DNA from: Roseateles terrae
Lineage (GTDB): Bacteria > Pseudomonadota > Gammaproteobacteria > Burkholderiales > Burkholderiaceae_C
Direction: 5' to 3'
Assembly: GCF_014192155.1 (NCBI RefSeq)
Contig: NZ_JACHXO010000006.1
Coordinates: forward strand, 124,001 to 188,000
DNA: 64,000 bases
Part shown: positions 45,455-56,962 of the stretch, piece by piece
Position numbering within the stretch: the stretch's first letter is position 1
How the letters are laid out: each line of letters starts with the position of its first letter
Translations under genes and position numbers: made by a program
The notes under the pieces: model-generated
The model's database searches: none
The model's input: only the letters and a program-made list of their open reading frames with translations
Told to the model about the DNA's origin: nothing

Positions 45455-45483
45455 GGGCTTCCGCATCGGCGGGAGCCCTTTTT
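45455..45483 (+). terminator. Plus-strand rho-independent terminator
   Basis: GGGCTTCCGC and GCGGGAGCCC pair over 10 positions (one T-G) around ATCG and are followed by TTTTTGTTT. It lies 430 bases after the peroxidase stop, so it may end a separate short transcript. Confidence 0.8.
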
Positions 45484-45497
45484 GTTTGGGCGGCGCG

Positions 45498-45525
45498 AAA
45501 AGAAAAGGGCTGCGTGATGCAGCCC
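45498..45525 (-). terminator. Terminator of corA
   Basis: On the minus strand GGGCTGC (45525-45519), a five-base loop and GCAGCCC (45513-45507) are followed by TTTTCTTTT. It lies 34 bases after the corA stop. Confidence 0.88.
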
Positions 45526-45561
45526 CTGTGCAGCCTTCATGCAGCCCTTATGCAGCCCTCA
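45518..45561. repeat. 11-base tandem repeat at the corA 3' end
   Basis: Four consecutive copies of TGCAGCCCTYA-like sequence (45518-45528, 45529-45539, 45540-45550, 45551-45561). The first supplies one arm of the corA terminator and the last contains the corA stop codon. Confidence 0.85.
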
Positions 45562-46548
45562 GGCCAGCCATCCCTTGCGCCGGAAGTACACAAACGGCGC
45601 TACCACGGACGCGAGCATCAGCCCCAGCGCAAACGGGTAGCCCCAGCGCCATTGCAGTTCCGGCATGGCCTGGAAATTCATGCCGTAGACACTGGCAATC
45701 AAGGTCGGCGGTAGCAAGGCCACGCTGGCCACCGAAAAGATCTTGATGATCTTGTTCTGGTTGATGTTGATGAAACCGACCGTCGCATCCATCAGGAAGT
45801 TGATCTTGTCGAAGAGGAAGGCGGTGTGGCTGTCGAGCGAGTCGATGTCCCGCATGATCTGCCGCGCTTCCTCGAACTGCTCCGCCGTCAGCATGCGGCT
45901 GCGCATCATGAAGCTCAGGGCACGGCGCGTGTCCATGACGTTGCGCCGAATGCGACCATTCAAGTCTTCCTCTCGTGCGATGGCGGCCAGCACTTCACCG
46001 GCCTCGGTGTCGTTCACATCCTTCTTGAGCACGCGCGCGCTGACTTTTTCCAGATGGTCGTAGATGCCTTCCAGCACGTCAGCGGAATATTCGGCGTCCG
46101 CATCGTAGAGCTTGAGCAGCACGTCCTTGGCGTCCTCAATCAACGCAGGAATGCGGCGGGCCCGCAGACGCAGCAGCCGGAAGACCGGCAGATCCTCGTT
46201 GTGCACCGAGAACAGCACGTTGTTGAAGAGGATGAAGGCCACCCGCACGTTGCGCGGGGCCTCCATGTCGTCAATCAGAAAGTCGGAGCGGATGTGCAGC
46301 TCGCCGTTGTCTTCCTCGTAGAACCGGGCCGATTCCTCCAGGTCTTCATCGACGATGTCTTCCGGAATGACCAGGCCGAACCGCTCACGGATCCAGTCCT
46401 TTTCCTCGGCGCTGGGGGATTCCAGATCGACCCAGATCGGCTGCCGCTGGTGCGTCATGACCGCGTTGAGTTCTGCCGCGGTGGAAATCTCTTCCTGAAC
46501 CATGCCGCCTTTGAGGCGGCCATTGTCCAGCGTGAACACATTCAGCAT
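45559..46548 (-). CDS. corA: CorA-family magnesium/cobalt transporter
   Basis: 329-residue divalent cation channel. A large cytoplasmic domain of about 260 residues with long helices (SFMMRSRMLTAEQFEEARQI) leads into two transmembrane helices near the C-terminus. The first ends in the invariant YGMNF selectivity motif (about 285-289) and the last runs GYPFALGLMLASVVAPFVYF, with a basic RRKGWLA tail inside. Typical CorA length. It is preceded by a long untranslated stretch and convergent with the peroxidase gene. Confidence 0.95.
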   Translation of the reverse strand: MLNVFTLDNGRLKGGMVQEEISTAAELNAVMTHQRQPIWVDLESPSAEEKDWIRERFGLVIPEDIVDEDLEESARFYEEDNGELHIRSDFLIDDMEAPRNVRVAFILFNNVLFSVHNEDLPVFRLLRLRARRIPALIEDAKDVLLKLYDADAEYSADVLEGIYDHLEKVSARVLKKDVNDTEAGEVLAAIAREEDLNGRIRRNVMDTRRALSFMMRSRMLTAEQFEEARQIMRDIDSLDSHTAFLFDKINFLMDATVGFININQNKIIKIFSVASVALLPPTLIASVYGMNFQAMPELQWRWGYPFALGLMLASVVAPFVYFRRKGWLA

Positions 46549-47380
46549 GCAGGTCCTTCGTCTGCGTCGGCGCGCGTCCAGGCGAACGCTCGAGCAGGGT
46601 GGCGCGTTGACGGAGTCGGTGCAGTCAGGCGCGGGGTCGCGGGGAGGACGGAGAAGCGGGGCGCGGGCCGTCCGGAAGGTGCAAGAGGGGCAAGGGGGCC
46701 CGTCTCACTCCGGACAAGCGGCACAGCAGGAACAAGCGACCTGTGACGGGGGCACTGGCGGCTGGCGACCTTCAGCTGCGGCGGTTTGACGCTGGAGTGG
46801 ACGGCCACCGAGGGTGGTCGCTGTCCAAGTGGGACTCCAGTGATGGGGACGCGCAATTATCACACTGCGGGATTGGCGCCAGCAAGGCTCCCGCCTCGCC
46901 GACAACATCCAGCATTCCAGCACGGACCCTGGTGATAGGCAAGCCGGAAAGATTCACCCCCAAACCTTGCTTTTCATCACTTGTGTTCGCCATCGAACGC
47001 GCGCAGACTGAGCTCGTCCAGGCCACCCGAAGAGTCTTACCGCAGACACATTCCCAAGCCCTCCTAGACCGCAGCGTCCCGCATCCAGCCTGTTCACGCT
47101 TTTGTGCAGGCCAGCCATGCGGCCAGGCCAGGACCCAGGTCCACACTCAGTTCCCGGCCCGGCACGGACGTCCCGCACACCCAGTTCCGGCACGCCCGGA
47201 TTGACCCTTACCGGCACCCCAGGATGTCGCTCCGGCGAGATCCCGGACACGCCCCCGCCTTCCTCCACCCCTGACCCCCAGCATCAAGACCCAGCGATTC
47301 CATCCATCTTCCTCAGCGTTCCCACTTTCTCACGGCGCCTAAGGGCGCAGTTTCCGACCAGCCCTGTGAAAGGAGGCTTT
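46549..47380. other. 832-base gap between divergent corA and hpf
   Basis: I find no gene here. Several open frames run through it but lack recognisable motifs or ribosome sites and cross each other. Related genomes often have rpoN before hpf; it is not here. A promoter-like pair for corA is at 46856-46885. The last 20 bases hold the strong hpf ribosome site AAAGGAGG. Confidence 0.6.
46856..46885 (-). promoter_or_regulatory. Possible corA promoter
   Basis: Minus-strand TTGCTG (46885-46880), 18 bases, then GATAAT (46861-46856). If used, corA has a leader of about 300 bases. Confidence 0.35.
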
Positions 47381-47725
47381 ATGAACCTGACCATCAGCGG
47401 CCACCATCTCGAAGTTACCCCCGCATTGCGTGAGTACGTGCTGACCAAGCTCAGCCGGGTACTGCGACACTTTGACCAGGTCGTGGACGTCAATGTCCTG
47501 CTCACTGTGGAAAAGCAAAAGGAGAAGGCCCGCCGGCAGCGCGCAGAAGTGACGCTGCACGTGAAGGGCCGCGAAATCTTTGTGGAAAACTCCCACGAGG
47601 ATCTTTACGCGGCCATTGACGAATTGATGGACAAGCTGGATCGGCAGGTGTGCCGCCACAAGGATCGCGTCCAGGATCATCACCACGCATCCGCCAAGCG
47701 AATGGATATCCCCGCGCAGAACTAG
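47381..47725 (+). CDS. hpf: Ribosome hibernation-promoting factor
   Basis: 114-residue short-form HPF/YfiA protein that binds the ribosomal decoding centre in stationary phase. [40 protein letters not shown] and [20 protein letters not shown] are the conserved beta-alpha-beta elements. An ideal AAAGGAGG lies six bases before the ATG. Its usual neighbours ptsN and hprK follow, but with their own promoter region 310 bases away. Confidence 0.95.
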   Translation: MNLTISGHHLEVTPALREYVLTKLSRVLRHFDQVVDVNVLLTVEKQKEKARRQRAEVTLHVKGREIFVENSHEDLYAAIDELMDKLDRQVCRHKDRVQDHHHASAKRMDIPAQN

Positions 47726-47860
47726 CCCCCCAGTCGCTTCGCCCCTGCCCCCAAGGGGCGCCACCCAGCGGCCTGGCAGCGCCAGTTCCGCGGGTGTGAC
47801 TGGGGAAGAGAATCCATTCAATGACGGCCTGCGAGGGTTTTCACCTAGCGCAGACCGGGG

Positions 47861-47890
47861 AGGCGGCCTACGGGCCGCCTTTGCTTTTGC
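47861..47890 (+). terminator. Terminator after hpf
   Basis: AGGCGGCC and GGCCGCCT form an 8-base stem with a TACG tetraloop, followed by the T-rich TTGCTTTTG. Confidence 0.75.
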
Positions 47891-47982
47891 GAGTTCGCCG
47901 CATAATGTTGCGATGCAGCACCAATCCCGTTGTTTTCATCGGGGCGTCGTTAACCCGGCGCCCTCGATGGCAACAGGGTTCC

Positions 47983-47988
47983 TATAAT
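47983..47988 (+). promoter_or_regulatory. Possible -10 element of ptsN-hprK
   Basis: A consensus TATAAT lies 48 bases upstream of the ptsN start; no clear -35 hexamer is seen at the usual distance. Confidence 0.4.
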
Positions 47989-48001
47989 TCCGCCGTCTCT
48001 G

Positions 48002-48028
48002 ACCTACTGGCGCAAACCTACTGGCGCA
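48002..48028 (+). repeat. Direct repeat in the ptsN leader
   Basis: ACCTACTGGCGCA occurs at 48002-48014 and 48016-48028, ending eight bases before the ptsN ATG and covering the place where a ribosome site would be expected. Confidence 0.8.
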
Positions 48029-48035
48029 CTGCCCG

Positions 48036-48506
48036 ATGAACCGTCTCGCCGCCATCCTTCCCGCCAGCAATGTGCTGGTCGATGTGGACGCATCCAGCAA
48101 GAAGCGCGTGTTCGAACAGGCCGGGCTGCTCTTCGAGAACAACCACGCCATTGCCCGCGCCGCCGTCACGGACAACCTGTTCGCCCGTGAACGCCTCGGC
48201 TCCACCGGCCTCGGGCATGGTGTCGCCATTCCCCACGGTCGCATCAAGGGCCTCAAAAACCCGCTGGCCGCCGTGCTCCGGGTGCAGCAGCCCATCGGCT
48301 TCGATGCACCGGACGACGAACCCGTCAACCTGCTCATCTTCCTGCTCGTCCCCGAAGCCGCCACGCAGCGCCACCTGGAAATCCTCTCCGAAATCGCGGA
48401 GATGCTGTCCGATCGCGAACTGCGTGAACGCCTCAAGACCGAGACGGACGCCAGCGTGGTCCATCGGCTGATCGCCGACTGGGAACCGCTGAAGTCGGTG
48501 GCCTGA
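48036..48506 (+). CDS. ptsN: Nitrogen PTS enzyme IIA (EIIA-Ntr)
   Basis: 156-residue phospho-acceptor of the regulatory nitrogen phosphotransferase system, which adjusts potassium uptake and other targets. His67 in [16 protein letters not shown] is the phosphorylation site; [20 protein letters not shown] and [17 protein letters not shown] are the conserved core. No strong ribosome site is visible. hprK follows after 14 bases, so the pair is co-transcribed. Confidence 0.96.
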   Translation: MNRLAAILPASNVLVDVDASSKKRVFEQAGLLFENNHAIARAAVTDNLFARERLGSTGLGHGVAIPHGRIKGLKNPLAAVLRVQQPIGFDAPDDEPVNLLIFLLVPEAATQRHLEILSEIAEMLSDRELRERLKTETDASVVHRLIADWEPLKSVA

Positions 48507-48520
48507 GGCGACCCGGCTTC

Positions 48521-49489
48521 GTGAAACCCACCTCCATCAGCGCGGACCGGCTCTTCGAAGAGCATCGCGAGGCCCTGCGCTGGGAATGGATCGCCGGCCA
48601 TGCGCATCCCGAGCGCCGCTTCGATGAAGCCGCCCTGCTCGATGCCCAGTCCGCCGCCGATCTGGTCGGCTACCTCAACTACATCCATCCCTACCGCGTG
48701 CAGATTGTCGGCACGCGTGAAGTGGCCTACCTGAGCCAGGCGTCAGGCGATGTGCTGGATCGCCGGATCTCCCGCATCGTGACGCTGGAGCCACCGGTCA
48801 TCATCGTGGCCGATGGACAGACTCCGCCCGACCGGCTGATCGCGATGTGCGACCGGGCCGAAATCCCGCTGTTCACCACCATCGAGTCCGCCGGCCATGT
48901 GATTGACGTCGTGCGGGCGTATCTCGCGCATGTCTGCGCCAACCGCACCACCCGCCACGGCGTCTTCATGGACATCCTCGGCCTGGGCGTGCTGCTGACC
49001 GGCGAATCCGGCCTGGGCAAAAGCGAACTCGGACTGGAACTGATCTCGCGCGGCCATGGTCTCGTGGCGGACGATGCGGTGGATTTCTTCCGCATCGCCC
49101 AGACCGCCATCGAAGGCCGCTGCCCGGACCTCTTGATGAACCTGCTGGAGGTGCGCGGCATCGGCCTGCTGGACATCAAGGCCATCTTTGGCGAGACCGC
49201 CGTGCGCCGCAAGATGCGGCTCAAGCTGATCGTCCATCTGGTCCGCAAGGAAACGATGGAGCGTGACTTCGAACGCCTGCCCTACGAGCCCCTCTATGAG
49301 GACGTGCTGGGCATGCCGGTGCGCAAGGTGGTCATCGCGGTGGACGCTGGTCGCAACCTGGCGGTGCTGGTGGAAGCGGCGGTGCGCAACACCATCCTGC
49401 AGCTGCGCGGTATCGACACCTATCGTGAATTCGTCGAGCGCCACCAGCGCGCGATCGAAGAAGGCCTGAACGATTCGGCCGCTGGCTGA
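48521..49489 (+). CDS. hprK: HPr kinase/phosphorylase
   Basis: 322-residue bifunctional enzyme that phosphorylates or dephosphorylates the serine of HPr-like proteins. The Walker A motif [14 protein letters not shown] begins at Gly161 after [26 protein letters not shown] and the family signature [20 protein letters not shown] follow. GTG start. In Proteobacteria this enzyme is tied to the nitrogen PTS, consistent with ptsN just upstream. It converges on fur. Confidence 0.95.
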   Translation: MKPTSISADRLFEEHREALRWEWIAGHAHPERRFDEAALLDAQSAADLVGYLNYIHPYRVQIVGTREVAYLSQASGDVLDRRISRIVTLEPPVIIVADGQTPPDRLIAMCDRAEIPLFTTIESAGHVIDVVRAYLAHVCANRTTRHGVFMDILGLGVLLTGESGLGKSELGLELISRGHGLVADDAVDFFRIAQTAIEGRCPDLLMNLLEVRGIGLLDIKAIFGETAVRRKMRLKLIVHLVRKETMERDFERLPYEPLYEDVLGMPVRKVVIAVDAGRNLAVLVEAAVRNTILQLRGIDTYREFVERHQRAIEEGLNDSAAG

Positions 49490-49559
49490 GCCCATCGACG
49501 GCGGCTGAAGGCCCGATCCTTCACGCTCGAATGACCGCCGCTGTGTGGCGCCCTCTACG

Positions 49560-49592
49560 GCTTCATGCCCGCTTCATGCCCGCTTCATGCCC
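49560..49592. repeat. Triple 11-base repeat abutting the fur stop codon
   Basis: GCTTCATGCCC occurs three times without gaps (49560-49570, 49571-49581, 49582-49592), ending exactly at the fur stop codon in the hprK-fur convergent gap. No terminator is evident nearby. Confidence 0.9.
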
Positions 49593-50024
49593 TCAACGGC
49601 TGTTCTTGTGCGGGCAATCCGTCTTCACGCAAGACGCATACAGCGCCAGCGAATGCTCCTGCAGCGCATAGCCGCGCTCTTCCGCAATCGCGCGTTGCCG
49701 CTCTTCAATCTGCGGGTCGTAGAACTCTTCCACACGGCCGCAGGTCAGGCACACCAGATGGTCGTGGTGATGGCCCTCGTTCAGTTCGAAGACCGCCTTG
49801 CCCGATTCGAAATGATTGCGCGAGAGCAGCCCCGCCTGTTCGAATTGCGTCAGCACGCGGTAGACGGTGGCCAGGCCGATGTCGGCCCGCTCATCGAGCA
49901 AAGCTTTGTAAACATCCTCCGCCGTCATGTGGCGCCGCTGCGCCTTTTGAAAGATCTCGAGGATCTTGATGCGGGGAAGCGTGGCCTTGAGCCCGCTGTT
50001 CTTGATTTCGTCTGACCTGTTCAT
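49593..50024 (-). CDS. fur: Ferric uptake regulator
   Basis: 143-residue iron-responsive repressor. The winged helix ([37 protein letters not shown]) is followed by the metal-binding dimer domain with [18 protein letters not shown] and a second cysteine pair in CVKTDCPHK for structural zinc. The ATG at 50024 gives the usual length; the frame is open further but overlaps bamE. Divergent from bamE over about 80 bases. Candidate target in this window: the ferritin-like gene near 44.25 kb. Confidence 0.97.
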   Translation of the reverse strand: MNRSDEIKNSGLKATLPRIKILEIFQKAQRRHMTAEDVYKALLDERADIGLATVYRVLTQFEQAGLLSRNHFESGKAVFELNEGHHHDHLVCLTCGRVEEFYDPQIEERQRAIAEERGYALQEHSLALYASCVKTDCPHKNSR

Positions 50025-50106
50025 GGGGTTTGCGCCTGCGGAAGGACGAGAGCCTCCCGCTAGAATTCCCGCCATCATAGCCCTAGCACTTCCGCGAAGC
50101 CCCGCC

Positions 50107-50676
50107 ATGTCATTGAATTCCCAAATCGCCTTCATCGCGCGATGCACGGCCGCTGCGGCCGGCCTCGCCGCGCTGGGCGCGTGCTCGCAGATGCCGAAGA
50201 TGGACGTGTTCTCCGTCAGCGGCGACAAGGTCCTGGGGCTGGTTCAGCCCTACCGCGTTGAGATCGTCCAGGGCAACGTCGTCACCAAGGAGCAGATGGA
50301 GCAGGTCAAGACCGGCATGTCGCGCAACCAGGTGCGTGAAGCCATCGGTTCCCCATTGCTCACCGACGTGTTCCACGACAACCGCTGGGACTACGTCTTC
50401 ACCATCCGCCGCCAGGGCGCTGCCCCGCAGAACCGCCGCATTCAGCTGACCTTCGACGGTGAACAGCTGACCAAGATCGAAGCGCCGGATGACCTGCCTT
50501 CCGAGAAGGAATTCATCGCCGCCATCGACACCACCAAGGTGAAGAAGGACGCGCCGAAGATGGAGATGACGGAAGAGGAACGCAAGGCCCTGCCGCCGCC
50601 GGTGCGCCAGGCCGCCGCCACGCCCGAGCCGATGGGCCCGGTGCGCGACTACCCGCCGCTGGAGGCGCGTCGATGA
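50107..50676 (+). CDS. bamE: Outer membrane assembly lipoprotein BamE
   Basis: 189-residue lipoprotein of the BAM beta-barrel assembly complex. The signal sequence ends in lipobox LGAC with Cys26. The SmpA/OmlA domain follows: [40 protein letters not shown] and [11 protein letters not shown] Pro/Lys-rich C-terminal tail of about 60 residues is longer than in E. coli. A TAGAAT hexamer is 41 bases upstream. The stop overlaps dapB (ATGA). The fur-bamE-dapB order is common in betaproteobacteria. Confidence 0.95.
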   Translation: MSLNSQIAFIARCTAAAAGLAALGACSQMPKMDVFSVSGDKVLGLVQPYRVEIVQGNVVTKEQMEQVKTGMSRNQVREAIGSPLLTDVFHDNRWDYVFTIRRQGAAPQNRRIQLTFDGEQLTKIEAPDDLPSEKEFIAAIDTTKVKKDAPKMEMTEEERKALPPPVRQAAATPEPMGPVRDYPPLEARR

Positions 50677-51494
50677 GCAGCGCTGCCGCGCAGCCCTTGC
50701 GCATTGCCATCACCGGCGCTTCTGGCCGCATGGGCCGCATGCTGATTGAGACAGTTCTGAACGCGCCGGACTGCCAGCTGTCCGCCGCGCTCGACCGTGA
50801 CGGCAGCCCGTCGCTGGGTCAGGACGCCGGCGCTTTCCTCGGCCGCCAGACCGGCGTGACCATGACCAGCGACGTGCGTGCGGGCCTGGCCCGGTCCGAT
50901 GTGCTGATCGACTTCACCCGTCCCGAAGGCACCCTGGCTCATCTGGCCCTATGCGCCGAACTGGGCGTGCGCACCGTCATCGGCACGACCGGCTTCACCG
51001 ATGAGGAAAAGACCCGCATCGCCGGCTTTGCCGAACGTGCAGCGGTGGTGATGGCGCCCAACATGAGCGTGGGCGTGAACCTCGTGCTCAAGCTGCTGGA
51101 AAGCGCCGCCAAAGCCCTCGCCGAAGGCTATGACATCGAGATCGTCGAAGCCCACCATCGTCACAAGGTGGACGCCCCCAGCGGCACCGCGCTGAAGATG
51201 GGGGAGGTGATCGCCGAGGCCCTCGGTCGTGATCTCAAGACCTGCGCCGTCTATGGCCGCGAAGGCGTGACCGGCGAGCGCGACCCGTCCACCATCGGCT
51301 TTGCCACGGTGCGCGGTGGCGACATCATCGGCGACCACACCGTGCTGTTCGCCGGCATCGGTGAGCGCATCGAGATCAGCCACAAGGCCTCCAGCCGCGC
51401 CACCTTCGCCCAGGGCAGCCTGCGCGCTGCGCGCTTCCTGGCGGGCCACCGCACCGGCCTGTTCGACATGAACGCCGTGCTGGGCCTGGCCTGA
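50673..51494 (+). CDS. dapB: 4-hydroxy-tetrahydrodipicolinate reductase
   Basis: 273-residue NAD(P)H enzyme of lysine and diaminopimelate synthesis. [14 protein letters not shown] binds the nucleotide, [11 protein letters not shown] is the hinge, and [20 protein letters not shown] holds the catalytic His and Lys and the substrate-binding loop. [20 protein letters not shown] is the C-terminal signature. It starts inside the bamE stop codon and is followed by exbB after eight bases. Confidence 0.97.
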   Translation: MSSAAAQPLRIAITGASGRMGRMLIETVLNAPDCQLSAALDRDGSPSLGQDAGAFLGRQTGVTMTSDVRAGLARSDVLIDFTRPEGTLAHLALCAELGVRTVIGTTGFTDEEKTRIAGFAERAAVVMAPNMSVGVNLVLKLLESAAKALAEGYDIEIVEAHHRHKVDAPSGTALKMGEVIAEALGRDLKTCAVYGREGVTGERDPSTIGFATVRGGDIIGDHTVLFAGIGERIEISHKASSRATFAQGSLRAARFLAGHRTGLFDMNAVLGLA

Positions 51495-51502
51495 CGTCCC
51501 CG

Positions 51503-52156
51503 ATGCAGTCGATGTCGGCTCTGGGCGTGCACTGGCAGTCGGCCGACGGCATGGCCCGTCTGGTTGCGCTCGTGCTGCTGGTGATGTCGGTCAGCACCTG
51601 GGTGCTGATCCTCTGGCGCGCCTGGACCCTCACCCGCGCCCGACGCGACCTGCAGCGCGGACTGCCGCTCTTCTGGGCCGCGGCCGAACTGCCCGCCGGA
51701 CGCCATGCGCTGCTGCACATGGACCGCGAGCGGGTGCTGGTGCCCCTGGTGGATGCCGCCCTGGCGGACAGCCAGCCCGGCAGCCTGGCGGCCAGCGGCC
51801 GCGTCCAGGCCCAGCTGACCCGACGCCTGCGGGACGCCCTGCATCAGGTGCTGTCCGCGCTCGGCCGCGGCCAGGTGGTGCTGGCCACCGTCGGCAGCAC
51901 CGCGCCCTTCATCGGCCTGTTTGGCACCGTCTGGGGCATCTATCACGCGCTGGTGAGCATCTCCGCCGCGGGTGACTTCAGCCTGGACAAGGTGGCCGGC
52001 CCGGTCGGTGAAGCGCTGATCATGACCGCCGCCGGCCTGGCGGTGGCCATTCCGGCGGTGCTCGCCTACAACCTCTTTGGCAAGTGGGTCGGCGCCTGTG
52101 AAGCGGAGCTGGAAGGCTTCGCCCATGACCTGCGGGAACTGCTGACCACGCCATGA
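51503..52156 (+). CDS. exbB: MotA/TolQ/ExbB proton-channel protein
   Basis: 217-residue inner-membrane protein with three helices: about 18-37 (LVALVLLVMSVSTWVLILWR), 125-150 (GSTAPFIGLFGTVWGIYHAL) and 172-192 (GEALIMTAAGLAVAIPAVLA). The two latter segments form the proton channel of ExbB/TolQ families. It is smaller than TolQ and is followed by an overlapping ExbD/TolR gene. The pair could energise TonB transport or the Tol system; no tonB or tolA is nearby, so ExbB and TolQ roles are not separated. Confidence 0.9.
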   Translation: MQSMSALGVHWQSADGMARLVALVLLVMSVSTWVLILWRAWTLTRARRDLQRGLPLFWAAAELPAGRHALLHMDRERVLVPLVDAALADSQPGSLAASGRVQAQLTRRLRDALHQVLSALGRGQVVLATVGSTAPFIGLFGTVWGIYHALVSISAAGDFSLDKVAGPVGEALIMTAAGLAVAIPAVLAYNLFGKWVGACEAELEGFAHDLRELLTTP

Positions 52157-52581
52157 GCTTTGGCCGCCTCGAGCGCCGCGAGGCGCCCAAGCCGATGAGC
52201 GACATCAACATGACGCCGCTGATCGACGTCATGCTGGTGCTGCTGGTCATCTTCATCATCGCCGCGCCGCTGATGGCCAGCGCCCTCAAGCTGCAGCTGC
52301 CCAAGGCGGCGTCCGCCACCCCGGGCACCGGCAGCGCGCAGTTCATTGCCATCAGCATCGATGCCCAGGGGCGTTACCTGCTGGGCAACGAGCCCCTGGA
52401 GCCGGACGCCCTCAAGGCCCGCCTGCGGACCCTGGCCGCCCAGCGCCCCGACGCCGAACTTCGCCTGAGTGCGGACCGCGACGTGCCCTATGGCCGGGTG
52501 GCCGCCCTGATCGACTGGGCCCAGGCGGCTCATCTCAACCGCATCGCCTTTGTGTCCGAGCGGGACCTGCCCGCGCGCTGA
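52153..52581 (+). CDS. exbD: ExbD/TolR family protein
   Basis: 142-residue partner of the ExbB-like channel. One helix (about residues 21-42) contains the conserved Asp in NMTPLIDVMLVLLVIFIIAAP, which carries protons, and a periplasmic domain follows (AQFIAISIDAQGRYLLG, ELRLSADRDVPYGRVAALID). It overlaps exbB by four bases (ATGA). The leuS gene begins 104 bases later with a TACAAT hexamer in between, so leuS may have its own promoter. Confidence 0.92.
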   Translation: MSFGRLERREAPKPMSDINMTPLIDVMLVLLVIFIIAAPLMASALKLQLPKAASATPGTGSAQFIAISIDAQGRYLLGNEPLEPDALKARLRTLAAQRPDAELRLSADRDVPYGRVAALIDWAQAAHLNRIAFVSERDLPAR

Positions 52582-52607
52582 CGCCCATCACGTCCTGGCA
52601 TCTTTGA

Positions 52608-55325
<2,718 letters not shown>

Positions 55326-55328
55326 AGC

Positions 55329-55841
55329 ATGCAGCGCCGTCATCTGCTCAAGGCTTGTGCTGTGGGTGCCGCTGGCGGTGCTGCAGCGATGCTCGCCGGT
55401 TGCGGTTTCGAGCTCCGCAAGGAGCCCGAATACCATTTCAAGACCCTGGCCCTGCGGGGCTTCATTCCGCATTCACCGCTGAGCCAGGAGCTGCGTCGCC
55501 AGGTGCAGCGCAGCACCCTGCGGCTGCTGGAAGACTCCAACCGGGCCGACGTGATCCTGGAAGTCGAACGCGAAGTGCGGGACAAGACCTCGGTGGCCAC
55601 CACCACCGCCGGGCAGATCACCGAATGGCAGCTGCGCCTGCAGCTGGACTATTCGCTGCGCACGGCGGGCGGTGAAGTGCTGCTGCCCCGCACCGAGCTG
55701 CGCCTGACCCGCGACATGAACTACAGCGAAAGCGCCGCCCTCGCCAAGGAGCAGGAAGAAGCCTCGCTGCAGAAGGCGATGCAGGTGGAAGCGGTGGGGC
55801 TGCTGCTGCGCCGCCTGGCCGCCGTGCGCCTGCCTGCCTGA
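55329..55841 (+). CDS. lptE: LPS-assembly lipoprotein LptE
   Basis: 170-residue outer membrane lipoprotein that plugs the LptD lipopolysaccharide translocon. The signal MQRRHLLKACAVGAAGGAAA ends at lipobox LAGC with Cys25, followed by GFELRKEPEYHFKTLAL. Two arginines ahead of the hydrophobic core resemble a twin-arginine signal, a frequent feature of LptE in this order. It lies between leuS (three bases) and holA (one base), the standard leuS-lptE-holA arrangement. Confidence 0.92.
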   Translation: MQRRHLLKACAVGAAGGAAAMLAGCGFELRKEPEYHFKTLALRGFIPHSPLSQELRRQVQRSTLRLLEDSNRADVILEVEREVRDKTSVATTTAGQITEWQLRLQLDYSLRTAGGEVLLPRTELRLTRDMNYSESAALAKEQEEASLQKAMQVEAVGLLLRRLAAVRLPA

Positions 55842-55842
55842 C

Positions 55843-56934
55843 ATGCAGATCAAAGCCGAAGCCCTGGCGGGCCATCTGGCCAAGGGCCTCAAGCCGGTCT
55901 ACACGGTGCACGGCGACGAGCCGCTGCTGGCCCAGGAAGCCGCCGATGCCCTGCGGGCCGAGGCGCGACGACAGGGGTATGGCGAGCGCCAGGTCTTCAT
56001 CGTCAGCGGCGCCTACTTCGACTGGGGGCCGGTGATTGCAGCCTCGCAGGCGATGAGCCTGTTTGCGGAGCGTCAGCTGATCGAGATCCGCATTCCGGGC
56101 GGCAAGCCCGGCAAGGACGGCTCGGAGGCGCTGCAGCGTTACTGCGAAGGCCTGCCGCCGGATGTGCTGACGCTCGTCACCCTGCCCCGGCTGGACAAGA
56201 CCCAGCTCTCCAGCGCCTGGTTCACCGCGCTGGACACCGCCGGCGTCACCGTGCGCGTGGACCCGGTCGAGCGGCGCGAGCTGCCCACCTGGATTGCTCG
56301 CCGCCTGCAGCAGCAGGGCCAATCGGTGGCAGCCGGACCGGAAGGACAGCAGGCGCTGGAATTCTTCGCCGACCGGGTGGAAGGCAACCTGCTGGCGGCG
56401 CATCAGGAATTGCAGAAGCTGGCGCTGCTGCATCCGCCCGGTGAACTGAGCCTGCAACAGATCGAAGCGGCCGTGCTGGACGTGGCACGCTTTGATGTCT
56501 TCAAGCTGAGCGAGGCGCTGCTGACGGGCCGGGTTGCCCGGGTGCTGCGCATGCTGGACGGCCTCAAGGCCGAAGGCGAAGCCGCCGTGCTGGTCCACTG
56601 GACCATGGCGGAAGACATCCGCGCCCTCAAGCGGGTGTGGGACGCCGTGGCCGGCGGCAAGCCGCTGCCGATGGCGCTGCGGGAAGCCCGCGTGTGGGGT
56701 CCCAAGGAGCGGCTCTTCGAGCGGCTGGTGCCGCAGCTCGGCGGCGCGGCCCTGTCCCGCCTGCTGGTGGCCGCGCAGATCTGCGACGGCATCGTCAAGG
56801 GCCTGCGCCATCCCGACTGGCCGTCCGACCCGTGGGAAGCGCTGGGCCGGCTGGCGATGATGCTTGAACAGGCGCTGCGTCCGTCCTCCCCCTCTTCAAC
56901 CGCCCCCGCCGCCGCCAAAACCCGCTATGGTTGA
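55843..56934 (+). CDS. holA: DNA polymerase III subunit delta
   Basis: 363-residue clamp-loader subunit that opens the sliding clamp. YTVHGDEPLLAQEAADALRA, SLFAERQLIEIRIPGGKPG and LPTWIARRLQQQGQSVA are typical; the C-terminal collar helices (VLVHWTMAEDIRALKRVWDA, LERLVPQLGGAALSRLLVA-type) are present. The AAA+-like fold lacks a working ATPase, as in all delta subunits. A short Ser/Pro/Ala tail ends the protein. It begins one base after lptE. Confidence 0.95.
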   Translation: MQIKAEALAGHLAKGLKPVYTVHGDEPLLAQEAADALRAEARRQGYGERQVFIVSGAYFDWGPVIAASQAMSLFAERQLIEIRIPGGKPGKDGSEALQRYCEGLPPDVLTLVTLPRLDKTQLSSAWFTALDTAGVTVRVDPVERRELPTWIARRLQQQGQSVAAGPEGQQALEFFADRVEGNLLAAHQELQKLALLHPPGELSLQQIEAAVLDVARFDVFKLSEALLTGRVARVLRMLDGLKAEGEAAVLVHWTMAEDIRALKRVWDAVAGGKPLPMALREARVWGPKERLFERLVPQLGGAALSRLLVAAQICDGIVKGLRHPDWPSDPWEALGRLAMMLEQALRPSSPSSTAPAAAKTRYG

Positions 56935-56962
56935 AGCCTGATGACCCTTCAGGCTTTGCACC

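Larger units (their letters stand above)
45026..45558. other. Non-coding gap between convergent genes, possible small transcript
   Basis: No frame in this 533-base stretch looks like a gene. Near 45207-45233 two overlapping inverted repeats (TGCACTG/CAGTGCA and CTGCACT/AGTGCAG) enclose TATAGG at 45218-45223. A long pyrimidine tract lies at about 45385-45417, and a plus-strand terminator is at 45455-45483. A transcript of about 250 bases between them is possible. The right end contains the corA terminator and an 11-base tandem repeat. Confidence 0.4.
47726..48035. other. Gap between hpf and ptsN with terminator and leader repeat
   Basis: No gene is seen. It contains a terminator at 47861-47890, a TATAAT hexamer at 47983-47988, and a 14-base-period direct repeat immediately before ptsN. 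Confidence 0.6.

Noticed and set aside
45165-45746. Plus-strand open frames in the peroxidase-corA gap
   Set aside because: They run through two terminators and into the antisense of corA, with no ribosome site or motif.
46743-47204. Open frames on both strands in the corA-hpf gap
   Set aside because: They overlap one another, have no recognisable domain, and no ribosome site precedes them.
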